Shown piece after piece: positions 1 to 5,828 of a stretch of 5,869 bases of DNA. The notes below the pieces were generated by a model. The model was not told where the DNA came from. It worked only from the letters and a program-made list of their open reading frames with translations, and ran no database searches. The translations under genes and the position numbers were made by a program. Numbering within the stretch: position 1 is the stretch's first letter; every line of letters starts with the position of its first letter. Source of the DNA: Rhodospirillaceae bacterium (lineage in GTDB: Bacteria > Pseudomonadota > Alphaproteobacteria > MPNO01 > UBA2964); contig PATI01000016.1 of assembly GCA_002712335.1 (NCBI GenBank), forward strand, positions 25,699 through 31,567, given 5' to 3'.

Positions 1-306
1 TCAAAGAGACTTTCCTTTGGGAAACCGAAATTATTATTAGAGAAACTAGGCGTAGTACCCGGTTCGGTGACACCATTTGGTATTATAAACGATACAAATC
101 CTAATGACCAACAGGTTACTGTCATACTTGATCAAGAAATGATGAAAGCCAGCCAAGTCAATTACCACCCACTCGTCAATACAATGACCATCGGAGTCAC
201 TCCAGAATGTTTAGTACGATTTTTGGTTGATTGTAACCACACACCCCTTATTCTAGATATGGACAAGGTCACAAAGGTCGAGAATCAATTTCAACCCGAG
301 AAATGA
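1..306 (+). CDS. Prolyl-tRNA editing deacylase (ProXp-ala / YbaK-like), 3' part only
   Basis: The reading frame is open from the first base and ends at TGA 304-306, so the 5' end of the gene lies outside the window. The 101 visible residues match the C-terminal two thirds of the roughly 165-residue freestanding prolyl-tRNA synthetase-associated (YbaK/ProX) domain. Visible hallmarks are RLSFGKP at residues 3-9, the GxxxP loop GSVTP at 21-25, PFGIIND following it, VNYHPL near residue 58, and a late CNHTP stretch in place of the usual GHxP. Family members hydrolyse mischarged tRNA-Pro, mainly Ala-tRNA-Pro, in the cytoplasm and so protect translation fidelity. The catalytic lysine region is upstream and cannot be checked. 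The GTG at 67 is an internal valine codon, not a start. Confidence in the family is high; the exact tRNA specificity is inferred from alphaproteobacterial relatives. Confidence 0.88.
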   Translation, partial: SKRLSFGKPKLLLEKLGVVPGSVTPFGIINDTNPNDQQVTVILDQEMMKASQVNYHPLVNTMTIGVTPECLVRFLVDCNHTPLILDMDKVTKVENQFQPEK

Positions 307-335
307 TCTTGTTTTTATGTTCTTAATTCGGCATT

Positions 336-360
336 TACTGTTTAATGAATGTTAACAGTA
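336..360. repeat. Short inverted repeat upstream of cnoX
   Basis: TACTGTT (336-342) and AACAGTA (354-360) are perfect 7-bp inverted arms around an 11-nt spacer. With one bulged T the stem can extend by two A-T pairs. The element sits in the 91-bp gap between the deacylase and cnoX, 37 bp before the cnoX start. No T-run follows it, so it does not look like an intrinsic terminator. It could be an operator or a leader hairpin; function is unknown. Confidence 0.4.
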
Positions 361-397
361 GTTCAGGATTGAGACAAAACAACAAAAGCGATATGTC

Positions 398-1321
398 ATG
401 GAGCCCATACTCAACACCGACACAACATCACAGACTGGATCTGGAGATCTTATTAAAGACACCTCTGAAGCCACCTTTGTCCAGGATGTTATAGAAGCAT
501 CTCAGGAAACCCCTGTAATTGTAGATTTCTGGGCCCCCTGGTGCGGCCCATGCAAACAGCTTGGACCGTTACTTGAAAAAGTAGTAACTGAAGCCAACGG
601 TTCAGTCAAAATGGTCAAAGTCGATATAGACCAGAATCAAAATTTAGCGCAACAGCTTCGTATTCAATCCATACCTGCTGTGTATGCCTTTTTTCAAGGA
701 AAGCCCGTAGATGCATTTCAGGGTGTCCTCCCTGAAAGCCAATTGAAAGAGTTTGTAGATAAACTTGCACAAAGTTCTGGCACAAAAGTTAAATCCCCAA
801 TAGACGAAGCCCTAGAACAAGCCAACCAACTGTTGGAAGAGAAGCTGTTCGAACAAGCCAGCTCTATTTTTTCTCAGATAATACAGCACGCCTCTGACAA
901 CCTCGAAGCAAAGGTCGGCTTAGCAAAATGTGCAATCGAAACCGACAAACATCAAGAAGCTAGAGATATTATTGATGGTTTATCTGAAGACGAAAAAACT
1001 GACCCTGCCCTCCTACCTATTGTCAACGCTTTAGAACTTGCCGACAAAGTCGCCGATGTAGGGGACCTAGATACGCTAAAATCCGAGGTTCAGCAGAATT
1101 CTAAAGACTATAATGCGCGTTACGATTTAGCCCTAGCTTTATATGCAAGTGGGCAAGCCGAAGCCGCAACAGAGGAATTACTGGAAATTATCCGCCAGAA
1201 TCGAAACTGGAATGACGATGCGGCTAGACTTGAACTCTTAAAGATATTTGAGGTGCTTGGGCCAACTGATCCTATTACAATTGCGGGCCGTCGAAAATTA
1301 TCCTCCATACTCTTTTCATGA
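398..1321 (+). CDS. cnoX: CnoX/YbbN chaperedoxin (thioredoxin domain plus TPR)
   Basis: This 307-residue protein has the usual length and order of the YbbN/CnoX family. An N-terminal thioredoxin fold spans about residues 18-125, with active site WCGPC at 48-52 (Cys49, Cys52) and the cis-proline in SIPA at Pro93. A helical TPR region follows from about 135 to the end, with the family's typical terminal helix after DAARLELLKIFE. CnoX binds unfolding clients in the cytoplasm and protects them from oxidation before handing them to chaperones such as GroEL. The E. coli protein lacks a working CXXC, whereas alphaproteobacterial forms such as that of Caulobacter keep it and also act as thioredoxins; this one keeps it. 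ATG 398 has no strong Shine-Dalgarno. An in-frame TAG at 359-361 limits any upstream extension. The stop overlaps the next start (ATGA), which suggests coupled translation. Confidence 0.93.
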   Translation: MEPILNTDTTSQTGSGDLIKDTSEATFVQDVIEASQETPVIVDFWAPWCGPCKQLGPLLEKVVTEANGSVKMVKVDIDQNQNLAQQLRIQSIPAVYAFFQGKPVDAFQGVLPESQLKEFVDKLAQSSGTKVKSPIDEALEQANQLLEEKLFEQASSIFSQIIQHASDNLEAKVGLAKCAIETDKHQEARDIIDGLSEDEKTDPALLPIVNALELADKVADVGDLDTLKSEVQQNSKDYNARYDLALALYASGQAEAATEELLEIIRQNRNWNDDAARLELLKIFEVLGPTDPITIAGRRKLSSILFS

Positions 1322-2010
1322 TGCAAAGTGTTTTTTATCATAAGATTGATGATTTACCCAAGGTAATCCCTGTATTTCCACTCACTGGTGTTTTACTTCT
1401 ACCTATAGGAAAATTGCCGCTAAATATATTTGAACCGCGCTATCTTACCATGGTTCGAGATGCACTTGCTGACGAGCAGCGGATCATTGGTATGGTACAG
1501 CCGAAAAAACCAGATATTAGTGATAATGCTGGTCGGAGTATAACGATTGACAAAGACCCGGCACTTTACAAAACCGGCTGTGCTGGTCGAATCTCGAGTT
1601 TTACCGAATCTGAAGATGGAAGATATCTTCTGACATTATCAGGGGTCTGTAGATTTGAAATTGCCGAGGAAATTGAAAGCAAAGACGGTTACCGACGCAT
1701 TATTGCGAATTTTAATAAATTTAGATCTGATTTAAATCCGGTAAAGACATTAGAAATTGAACGGGAGCGCCTTTTAAAGGTCGTGAAACAATATTTTGAG
1801 TTACAAAACATTGATGCAAACTGGGACGTAATAAAAGAGACCTCTAATGTACAACTTTTGACTTCACTCGCGATGACATGTCCATTTGGACCTAGTGAAC
1901 GGCAGGCAATACTTGAAGCAGAGAGCCACTCTTTGCGTGCTGAAATAGTTATCACTCTTCTCGAGATGGCCATTATGGAAAATGGTGAAACTAGGGGTGC
2001 CAGCCACTAA
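1318..2010 (+). CDS. Standalone LON substrate-binding (LON N-terminal) domain protein
   Basis: The 230-residue product consists almost entirely of one LON N-terminal domain (about residues 14-215). It opens with the typical [13 protein letters not shown] (17-29) followed by [10 protein letters not shown] (34-43), and continues with GMVQP and a GCAGRI strand. No AAA+ ATPase or Ser-Lys protease domain is present, so it is not Lon protease. In Lon this domain recognises substrates. The job of the freestanding version is not established; adaptor or substrate-binding activity is an inference. ATG 1318 overlaps the cnoX stop by 4 bp; a second ATG at 1321 is also in frame. No Shine-Dalgarno is visible, which fits translation coupled to cnoX. 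Next to CnoX it may belong to protein quality control, but only neighbourhood supports that. Confidence 0.88.
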   Translation: MMQSVFYHKIDDLPKVIPVFPLTGVLLLPIGKLPLNIFEPRYLTMVRDALADEQRIIGMVQPKKPDISDNAGRSITIDKDPALYKTGCAGRISSFTESEDGRYLLTLSGVCRFEIAEEIESKDGYRRIIANFNKFRSDLNPVKTLEIERERLLKVVKQYFELQNIDANWDVIKETSNVQLLTSLAMTCPFGPSERQAILEAESHSLRAEIVITLLEMAIMENGETRGASH

Positions 2011-2030
2011 AATTGAATGAGAAAATAATT

Positions 2031-2219
2031 ATGACTAATAAAAAACCTGTCGATCCAAAGCTATTAGAAATATTAGTGTGCCCTAAAACAAAACAGCCTT
2101 TGCAATATGATGAAAAAACTCAAGAATTGATCAGTCCGGCAGCAGGTTTGGCTTATCCAATCCGCGATGGAATCCCGATAATGTTAATAGAAGAAGCCCG
2201 TAATTTAGATAAGAAATAA
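2031..2219 (+). CDS. Trm112-like small protein (YcaR/UPF0434 family)
   Basis: The 62-residue product matches the Trm112p-like/UPF0434 family: [12 protein letters not shown] at 7-18, TKQPL, then [18 protein letters not shown] at 32-49. ATG 2031 is preferred because the protein then has the family's normal N-terminus, and a GAGAAA at 2019-2024 stands 6 nt upstream. A TTG at 2013 in the same frame would add six unconserved residues. Eukaryotic and archaeal Trm112 activate methyltransferases through a zinc fold; the bacterial role is unclear. Only one cysteine (Cys17) remains. Thr20 stands where the second cysteine of CPxC would be and Ser35 at a later cysteine position, so zinc binding is unlikely. 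The gene follows the LON-domain gene by 20 bp and is probably cotranscribed with it. Confidence 0.88.
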   Translation: MTNKKPVDPKLLEILVCPKTKQPLQYDEKTQELISPAAGLAYPIRDGIPIMLIEEARNLDKK

Positions 2220-2242
2220 AAGCATTTGAACGCAATACTAGA

Positions 2243-2599
2243 ATGACACCTCACCCGACCGAAATAAAATTAAAGAAGGCGGAAAAAAAATTAGAAATAA
2301 AATTCGATGACGGAGAGAGCTTCATTCTTACAGCAGAGCTTTTGAGGGTGGAAAGCCCATCAGCAGAAGTGCAGGGACACGGCACCAATCAGAAAAAAAT
2401 AATACCGGGCAGGCGGCACGTAGCTATAATGGCAATTGAGCCAGTAGGAAACTATGCAATAAGAATCTTGTTTGATGACCTTCATGACACAGGGATATAT
2501 TCTTGGGCACTGCTGTACGAAATGGGAAGAAATCAGGAGAAACTTTGGAAGGATTACTTGAAAGCGCTGACGCGGGCTAACCTTGGTAGAGACCCGTAG
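2243..2599 (+). CDS. DUF971 protein (gamma-butyrobetaine hydroxylase-like N-terminal domain)
   Basis: The 118-residue product is a single DUF971 domain of typical length. Visible family hallmarks are FDDG at 21-24, LLRVESPSAEVQGHG at 33-47, EPVGNYAIRI at 66-75, HDTGIYSW at 81-88 and a C-terminal LGRDP. The same fold forms the N-terminus of gamma-butyrobetaine hydroxylase, where cysteines and a histidine bind zinc, and the tail of HCF101-type Mrp proteins. Here there is no cysteine at all, although His81 is kept. No oxygenase domain follows. Its function is not established; HCF101 suggests a possible link to iron-sulfur cluster handling, but that is analogy only. The gene lies 23 bp after the Trm112-like gene, probably in the same operon. 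No strong Shine-Dalgarno is visible before ATG 2243. Confidence 0.88.
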   Translation: MTPHPTEIKLKKAEKKLEIKFDDGESFILTAELLRVESPSAEVQGHGTNQKKIIPGRRHVAIMAIEPVGNYAIRILFDDLHDTGIYSWALLYEMGRNQEKLWKDYLKALTRANLGRDP

Positions 2600-2605
2600 T
2601 TTTTT
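2572..2605 (+). terminator. Weak candidate intrinsic terminator at the end of the cnoX cluster
   Basis: CGGG (2573-2576) can pair with CCCG (2593-2596), with an inner CTA/TAG pairing interrupted by small bulges. After the stop codon a run of six T follows (2600-2605). The stem overlaps the last codons of the DUF971 gene. It is imperfect, so termination efficiency is uncertain. It is the only hairpin-plus-T signal I see for this cluster, and it has no T-run on the opposite strand. Confidence 0.35.
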
Positions 2606-2610
2606 AGAAA

Positions 2611-3852
2611 TTAAATTTTTTCACCACGTATTAATTTGGGCAAATCCCCAAGAAGGCCCATAGCATGCAGCATAAAGAGCTTTTTAATCGGCGGCGACCT
2701 ATTAACCATTGCAAGCCCCACATCTCTGGCTAATTTAAAAGGCGGTATTGCATTAGAAAAAAGTCGGTTGAGACCGTCAGTTGCAGCTACCATTAGCGTA
2801 TTATCAAAACGCCTCCAACGTTCATAGTCATCCAACACTTTATCAGAGCCAGGGTCCAGGCCCAATCTCATTGCATCAATAATGATTTCAGCTAGCACCG
2901 CCGCATCGCGTATACCAAGATTTAAACCCTGACCCGCTATTGGATGTATAGCGTGCGCAGCATCTCCCAAAAGTGCAAAGCGAGGTTTGGTATATTTATC
3001 TGCGTGCAATAGGCCGAGAGGGTAGGAAAATATAGGACCAGCAAGTTTAAGTTCACCTAGGTAATTTCCGAAGCGCATTTTTAATTCTTGAGTAAAATCG
3101 TCGGTAGACAAGCTGAGAATTGCGGGAGCAAGTTTCTCACTTTCGGTCCAAACAATCGAAGAACGCCTCTCAGTCATCGGTAAAATTGCAAATGGGCCCG
3201 GCGGCAAAAAATGCTCCTGCGCAACACCATTGTGGGTTTTTTCATGTCTTACTGTACAAACAATTCCTATTTGCGGATAACGCCATTGCTTAACAGGAAT
3301 TTCCTCCATTTGGCGTAATGGTGAATTACGCCCATCAGCTGCAACAACGAGACGGACTTGATGGACTGCGCTATTATCTGTTGTTGCACTAATAAAACCA
3401 ATATGTCGTTCTATAGATTTGACACGGTCTTCAAATCGTAATTTTACTGTAGGGAGTTTTTCCAAACACTTTATCAAGGAGCTACGGATGATTCTATTTT
3501 CTAGAATAAAGCCTAAGGGGCCGGCATTTATATCGGTGTGACCAAAATGCAAAAACAATGGCGAATCGCCATCTGAAACACGAATCTCTAGAATTTCGGA
3601 TGCCTGATTCTCCATATTTTTCCAAGCGCCAATAACCTCCAAGGCCAAACGAGAGCCAGCTGAAATGGCTGTCGTTCTCCCATCAAACTTTGAACTCAAA
3701 AACTGCGCTTTCGGTATTGGATCAATAACCGTAACCCGAACACCGGCAACACCCAACGCGTTGGCTAAAACCAAACCAGTCAGGCCGCCGCCAACGATCA
3801 GAATATCCCCTGAATCAAAATTACAGTTTTTAGGAATAGCTCTCATATCCAT
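2611..3852 (-). CDS. UbiH/UbiF/UbiL-family FAD-dependent ubiquinone hydroxylase
   Basis: The 413-residue product is a class A flavin monooxygenase of the UbiH/UbiF/VisC/COQ6 family and has full length. The N-terminal Rossmann motif is GGGLTG (21-26) with Asp44 ending the second strand. DGR at 57-59 starts a conserved family block, the DG motif is AADGRNS (171-177), and the second FAD motif is GDAAHAIHPIAGQGLNLG (296-313). Such enzymes hydroxylate the aromatic ring of the ubiquinone precursor at the inner membrane. Alphaproteobacteria use UbiH, UbiF, UbiL or UbiM sets with different positions, and the ring position cannot be told from this sequence alone; UbiL or UbiH are the leading options. 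The start is ATG 3852; an alternative ATG lies at 3846. No clear Shine-Dalgarno is visible. The gene converges on the DUF971 gene with an 11-bp gap and diverges from glnK. Confidence 0.9.
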   Translation of the reverse strand: MDMRAIPKNCNFDSGDILIVGGGLTGLVLANALGVAGVRVTVIDPIPKAQFLSSKFDGRTTAISAGSRLALEVIGAWKNMENQASEILEIRVSDGDSPLFLHFGHTDINAGPLGFILENRIIRSSLIKCLEKLPTVKLRFEDRVKSIERHIGFISATTDNSAVHQVRLVVAADGRNSPLRQMEEIPVKQWRYPQIGIVCTVRHEKTHNGVAQEHFLPPGPFAILPMTERRSSIVWTESEKLAPAILSLSTDDFTQELKMRFGNYLGELKLAGPIFSYPLGLLHADKYTKPRFALLGDAAHAIHPIAGQGLNLGIRDAAVLAEIIIDAMRLGLDPGSDKVLDDYERWRRFDNTLMVAATDGLNRLFSNAIPPFKLARDVGLAMVNRSPPIKKLFMLHAMGLLGDLPKLIRGEKI

Positions 3853-4003
3853 ACAATGCCGCTGATAGTGCCGCGCTGTCTATAAAGTATTCAAAATACC
3901 AGAATTTTCAAGAATGGTTAATTTTTAGTCATCACTATATTTTTGTTGTTATTTTAATCATTTTTTTTCCTGTAATAATAAAAATTTAGAATCAAAGCTG
4001 GCG

Positions 4004-4032
4004 AGAGGCGCCTAACCCTCTGTTTTAAAACA
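4004..4032. repeat. Palindromic cluster upstream of the sigma-54 promoter
   Basis: Three elements are packed together: inverted arms AGAGG (4004-4008) and CCTCT (4017-4021), the 8-bp palindrome AGGCGCCT (4006-4013), and the 12-bp perfect palindrome TGTTTTAAAACA (4021-4032). A long T-rich tract follows up to 4050, directly before the -24 element. No + strand gene lies upstream, so a terminator role is not required. A regulator site or bent DNA is possible. The element does not match the NtrC consensus. Confidence 0.4.
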
Positions 4033-4051
4033 TTTTTTTATTTTTTTTTAA

Positions 4052-4069
4052 TTGGCACAGGAATTGCAT
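4052..4069 (+). promoter_or_regulatory. Sigma-54 (RpoN) promoter of glnK-amtB
   Basis: TTGGCAC at 4052-4058 and TTGCAT at 4064-4069 match the -24/-12 consensus TGGCAC-N5-TTGCA exactly, with GG at 4054-4055 and GC at 4066-4067 in the required spacing. Transcription should start near 4079, about 45 nt before glnK. Sigma-54 promoters need an activator ATPase, and for glnK-amtB this is normally NtrC under nitrogen limitation. No clear NtrC or IHF site is visible upstream. Confidence 0.9.
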
Positions 4070-4079
4070 ATTAAAAGTA

Positions 4080-4101
4080 GTCGGAAAACACTATATCCGG
4101 C
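4080..4101 (+). promoter_or_regulatory. Hairpin at the predicted 5' end of the glnK leader
   Basis: GTCGGA (4080-4085) pairs with TCCGGC (4096-4101), a 6-bp stem with one G-U pair around a 10-nt loop. It starts at the transcript start predicted from the sigma-54 promoter and ends 5 nt before the glnK Shine-Dalgarno. It could stabilise the mRNA 5' end. Predicted by eye only. Confidence 0.35.
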
Positions 4102-4106
4102 GAACT

Positions 4107-4112
4107 AAGGAG
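4107..4112 (+). promoter_or_regulatory. Ribosome binding site of glnK
   Basis: AAGGAG is the strongest Shine-Dalgarno in the window and lies 12 nt before ATG 4125, separated by an A-rich stretch. It supports the start at 4125, although the nearer in-frame ATG at 4131 cannot be excluded by spacing. The family N-terminus MKxIxAxIKPFKLDEV favours 4125. Confidence 0.75.
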
Positions 4113-4124
4113 AACATAAAAAAA

Positions 4125-4463
4125 ATGAAAATGATTCAAGCAGTAATCAAACCTTTCAAGCTTGACGAGGTGCGGGCGGCGCTGACTGAAATCGGCGTCC
4201 AAGGACTTACAATCACTGAAGTTCGAGGCTTCGGGCGCCAAAAGGGCCAAACAGAAATTTATAGGGGGGCAGAATATGAGATTAATTTTCTTCCGAAAAT
4301 AAAAATTGATGTGGCTCTGCCCGATAATTTGGCAGAAAAGGCCATTGAGACTATTCGCTCCGCGGCTTCTACCGACCAGATCGGCGATGGAAAAATTTTT
4401 GTAATTGATATGGAAACAGCGGTACGTATCCGCACGGGAGACACAGACAATGATGCCCTTTAA
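4125..4463 (+). CDS. glnK: PII nitrogen regulatory protein GlnK
   Basis: The 112-residue product has the exact length and motifs of PII signal proteins. It opens with IKPFKLDEV (8-16). The T-loop has Arg47 and the uridylylation site Tyr51 (YRGAEY, 46-51), followed by FLPK (55-58). The C-terminal ATP/2-oxoglutarate region has GDGKIF (87-92), Arg101 and Arg103. Trimeric PII senses ATP/ADP, 2-oxoglutarate and glutamine (through GlnD uridylylation) and, when ammonium is abundant, plugs AmtB with its T-loops. GlnK rather than GlnB is indicated by the hydrophobic residue 3 (Met, versus Lys in E. coli GlnB), Asn54 (versus Asp54 in GlnB), and linkage to amtB. A sigma-54 promoter and a strong Shine-Dalgarno precede it. 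Its last 14 bp overlap amtB. Other targets such as NtrB or GlnE cannot be judged here. Confidence 0.95.
   Translation: MKMIQAVIKPFKLDEVRAALTEIGVQGLTITEVRGFGRQKGQTEIYRGAEYEINFLPKIKIDVALPDNLAEKAIETIRSAASTDQIGDGKIFVIDMETAVRIRTGDTDNDAL
4436..4440 (+). promoter_or_regulatory. Ribosome binding site of amtB inside glnK
   Basis: GGGAG lies in the last codons of glnK, 9 nt before ATG 4450 and 12 nt before ATG 4453. This favours 4450 as the amtB start. Because the site is covered by ribosomes translating glnK, amtB translation is probably coupled to glnK. Confidence 0.6.
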
Positions 4464-5745
4464 AAAGAATTTATTTATTTTTATGTCCGCTATTTTAATC
4501 GGGTTTAATTCCACGGCGTCATTTGCACAAGCCGCCACTCCTAAAATAGACTCTGGCGATACGGCCTGGATGCTAACGGCAACCGCATTAGTTCTATTGA
4601 TGACCATACCGGGTCTAGCATTATTTTATGGCGGCATGGTTCGAAAAACAAATGTGCTATCAGTTTTGATGCAGTGTTTTGCTATCTGCTGCCTAATGAG
4701 CATATTATGGATGATCATCGGCTACAGCTTGGCATTTGATGCCGGCAATGCTTACGTGGGCGGCTTGGGCAAACTATTTCTGAAAGGTCTAACAGTCGAC
4801 GCAGTAAACGGCACCATTCCAGATTCACTATTCATGGTCTTTCAAATGACATTTGCGATAATCACCCCCGCACTTATTGTTGGGGCCTTTGCAGATAGAA
4901 TGAAATTCAGTGCAATGCTCCTGTTCACGGGCATTTGGCTTTTGGTTGTATACGCCCCGGTTACTCATTGGGTTTGGGGTGGCGGGTTTCTTGGCTCAGA
5001 TGGCGTATTGGATTTTGCCGGGGGAACTGTTGTTCATATCAATGCCGGGATTGCTGGTTTAGTGGCGGCAATTATGATAGGGAAACGTAAAGCTTTGGGC
5101 ACAGAAACTGTGCTCCCACATAACCTCGTCTTATCTGTAATTGGTGCTTCTTTCCTTTGGGTCGGTTGGTTTGGCTTTAACGCTGGATCAGCATTAACCG
5201 CTGGCGGAACAGCCGCTATGGCGATGGTTGTCACGCAAATTGCTACTGCTGCTGCCGCGCTCACCTGGATGTTTATAGAGTGGGGTTTTCGCGGAAAACC
5301 AAGCGTTTTAGGAATTATCTCGGGTGCAATCGGTGGATTGGTCGCGATAACACCTGCTGCTGGCTTCGTAGATCCGATGGGGGCCTTATGCATCGGTATT
5401 GCGTCAGGTATAGCATGCTATTGGGGAGCAATATGGCTCAAACGTGCACTAGGATATGACGATGCTTTAGATGTGTTTGGAATTCACGGCATCGGAGTAA
5501 TTGTAGGGGCACTGCTTACAGGAGTATTTGCGAGTAAGGCGGTCGGCGGCACTGCCGGTCTTTTAGAAGGCAATGCTGCTCAGGTAGGAACGCAAGCTTG
5601 GGGAATTTTGGTCACTATCATTTGGTGTGCTTTTGCCTCCGCCGTCATTCTTAAAATAATTGACTTGGTAATAGGACTTCGTGTGGATGAAGAATCCGAA
5701 CGAGACGGACTCGACAAGAGTTTACATGGTGAAACGGTTCAATAG
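4450..5745 (+). CDS. amtB: Ammonium transporter AmtB
   Basis: This 431-residue product is a full-length Amt/MEP/Rh channel. ATG 4450 is chosen because GGGAG stands 9 nt upstream and a signal peptide follows directly (KK at 5-6, hydrophobic 8-19, likely cleavage after AQA at 26-28). With an offset of 28, every key E. coli residue is present: Phe135 and Phe243 (pore gate, F107/F215), Trp176 (W148), Asp188 (D160), Ser247 (S219), and the twin histidines His196 and His346 (H168/H318). The protein should form an inner-membrane trimer with 11 membrane helices per subunit that takes up ammonium. The tail (about 409-431) keeps the GLRVDEESERDGLD segment that contacts GlnK. The start overlaps glnK by 14 bp, so both are expressed from the sigma-54 promoter. 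A strong terminator follows the structured 3' region. Confidence 0.96.
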   Translation: MMPFKKNLFIFMSAILIGFNSTASFAQAATPKIDSGDTAWMLTATALVLLMTIPGLALFYGGMVRKTNVLSVLMQCFAICCLMSILWMIIGYSLAFDAGNAYVGGLGKLFLKGLTVDAVNGTIPDSLFMVFQMTFAIITPALIVGAFADRMKFSAMLLFTGIWLLVVYAPVTHWVWGGGFLGSDGVLDFAGGTVVHINAGIAGLVAAIMIGKRKALGTETVLPHNLVLSVIGASFLWVGWFGFNAGSALTAGGTAAMAMVVTQIATAAAALTWMFIEWGFRGKPSVLGIISGAIGGLVAITPAAGFVDPMGALCIGIASGIACYWGAIWLKRALGYDDALDVFGIHGIGVIVGALLTGVFASKAVGGTAGLLEGNAAQVGTQAWGILVTIIWCAFASAVILKIIDLVIGLRVDEESERDGLDKSLHGETVQ

Positions 5746-5781
5746 TTTTGAAAAAATCGTTACTCCCCGGAGGGGCATTTA

Positions 5782-5814
5782 GAGGGAATTTCGTACCTCC
5801 CTGAGAATTTCCTC
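5782..5814 (+). other. Hairpin in the amtB 3' region with a CCTCCC loop
   Basis: GAGGGAATT (5782-5790) can pair with AATTTCCTC (5806-5814), nine pairs with one G-U, around a 15-nt loop that contains ACCTCCC. Just upstream, CCCC (5765-5768) and GGGG (5772-5775) form another small stem, and GGAGG there could instead pair with the loop's CCTCC. The loop resembles the anti-Shine-Dalgarno. It may be a structured 3' UTR or part of a 3'-derived small RNA; there is no direct proof for either. Confidence 0.4.
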
Positions 5815-5828
5815 ATGCGCCGCCAAAC

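Noticed and set aside
67..306. GTG 67 as the start of a short 79-residue gene
   Set aside because: The frame continues upstream to the window edge with conserved deacylase residues, so the GTG is an internal valine codon.
393..395. An ATG five bases upstream of the cnoX start, in another frame
   Set aside because: It opens a frame of about 33 codons overlapping the cnoX start with no ribosome site and no recognisable product.
2013..2015. TTG as the start of the Trm112-like gene
   Set aside because: It adds six unconserved residues, whereas ATG 2031 gives the family's normal N-terminus and has a GA-rich site 6 nt upstream.
3753..3764. Perfect 12-bp palindrome CCAACGCGTTGG
   Set aside because: It lies in conserved FAD-binding codons of the hydroxylase gene, and one or two palindromes of this length are expected by chance in a window of this size.
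3884..3911. Possible sigma-70 promoter for the hydroxylase gene on the minus strand (TTGAAA at 3911-3906, TACTTT at 3889-3884)
   Set aside because: The -35 is good and the 16-bp spacing is acceptable, but the -10 matches only three of six positions in AT-rich DNA, so I do not list it as a feature.
3990..4002. Possible IHF site (AATCAA) between the activator region and the sigma-54 promoter
   Set aside because: Only the WATCAA half matches; the TTR half at the required spacing reads GGC.
4071..4607. A 178-codon minus-strand open frame that covers all of glnK
   Set aside because: It is antisense to a PII gene whose every key residue is conserved, overlaps the leader and the start of amtB, and shows no recognisable domain or ribosome site. 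It is best explained as a shadow of glnK codon use.
5034..5393. A 119-codon minus-strand open frame within amtB
   Set aside because: It lies entirely inside conserved AmtB membrane segments, has low-complexity Ala/Pro/Ile composition typical of antisense reading, and has no recognisable domain.
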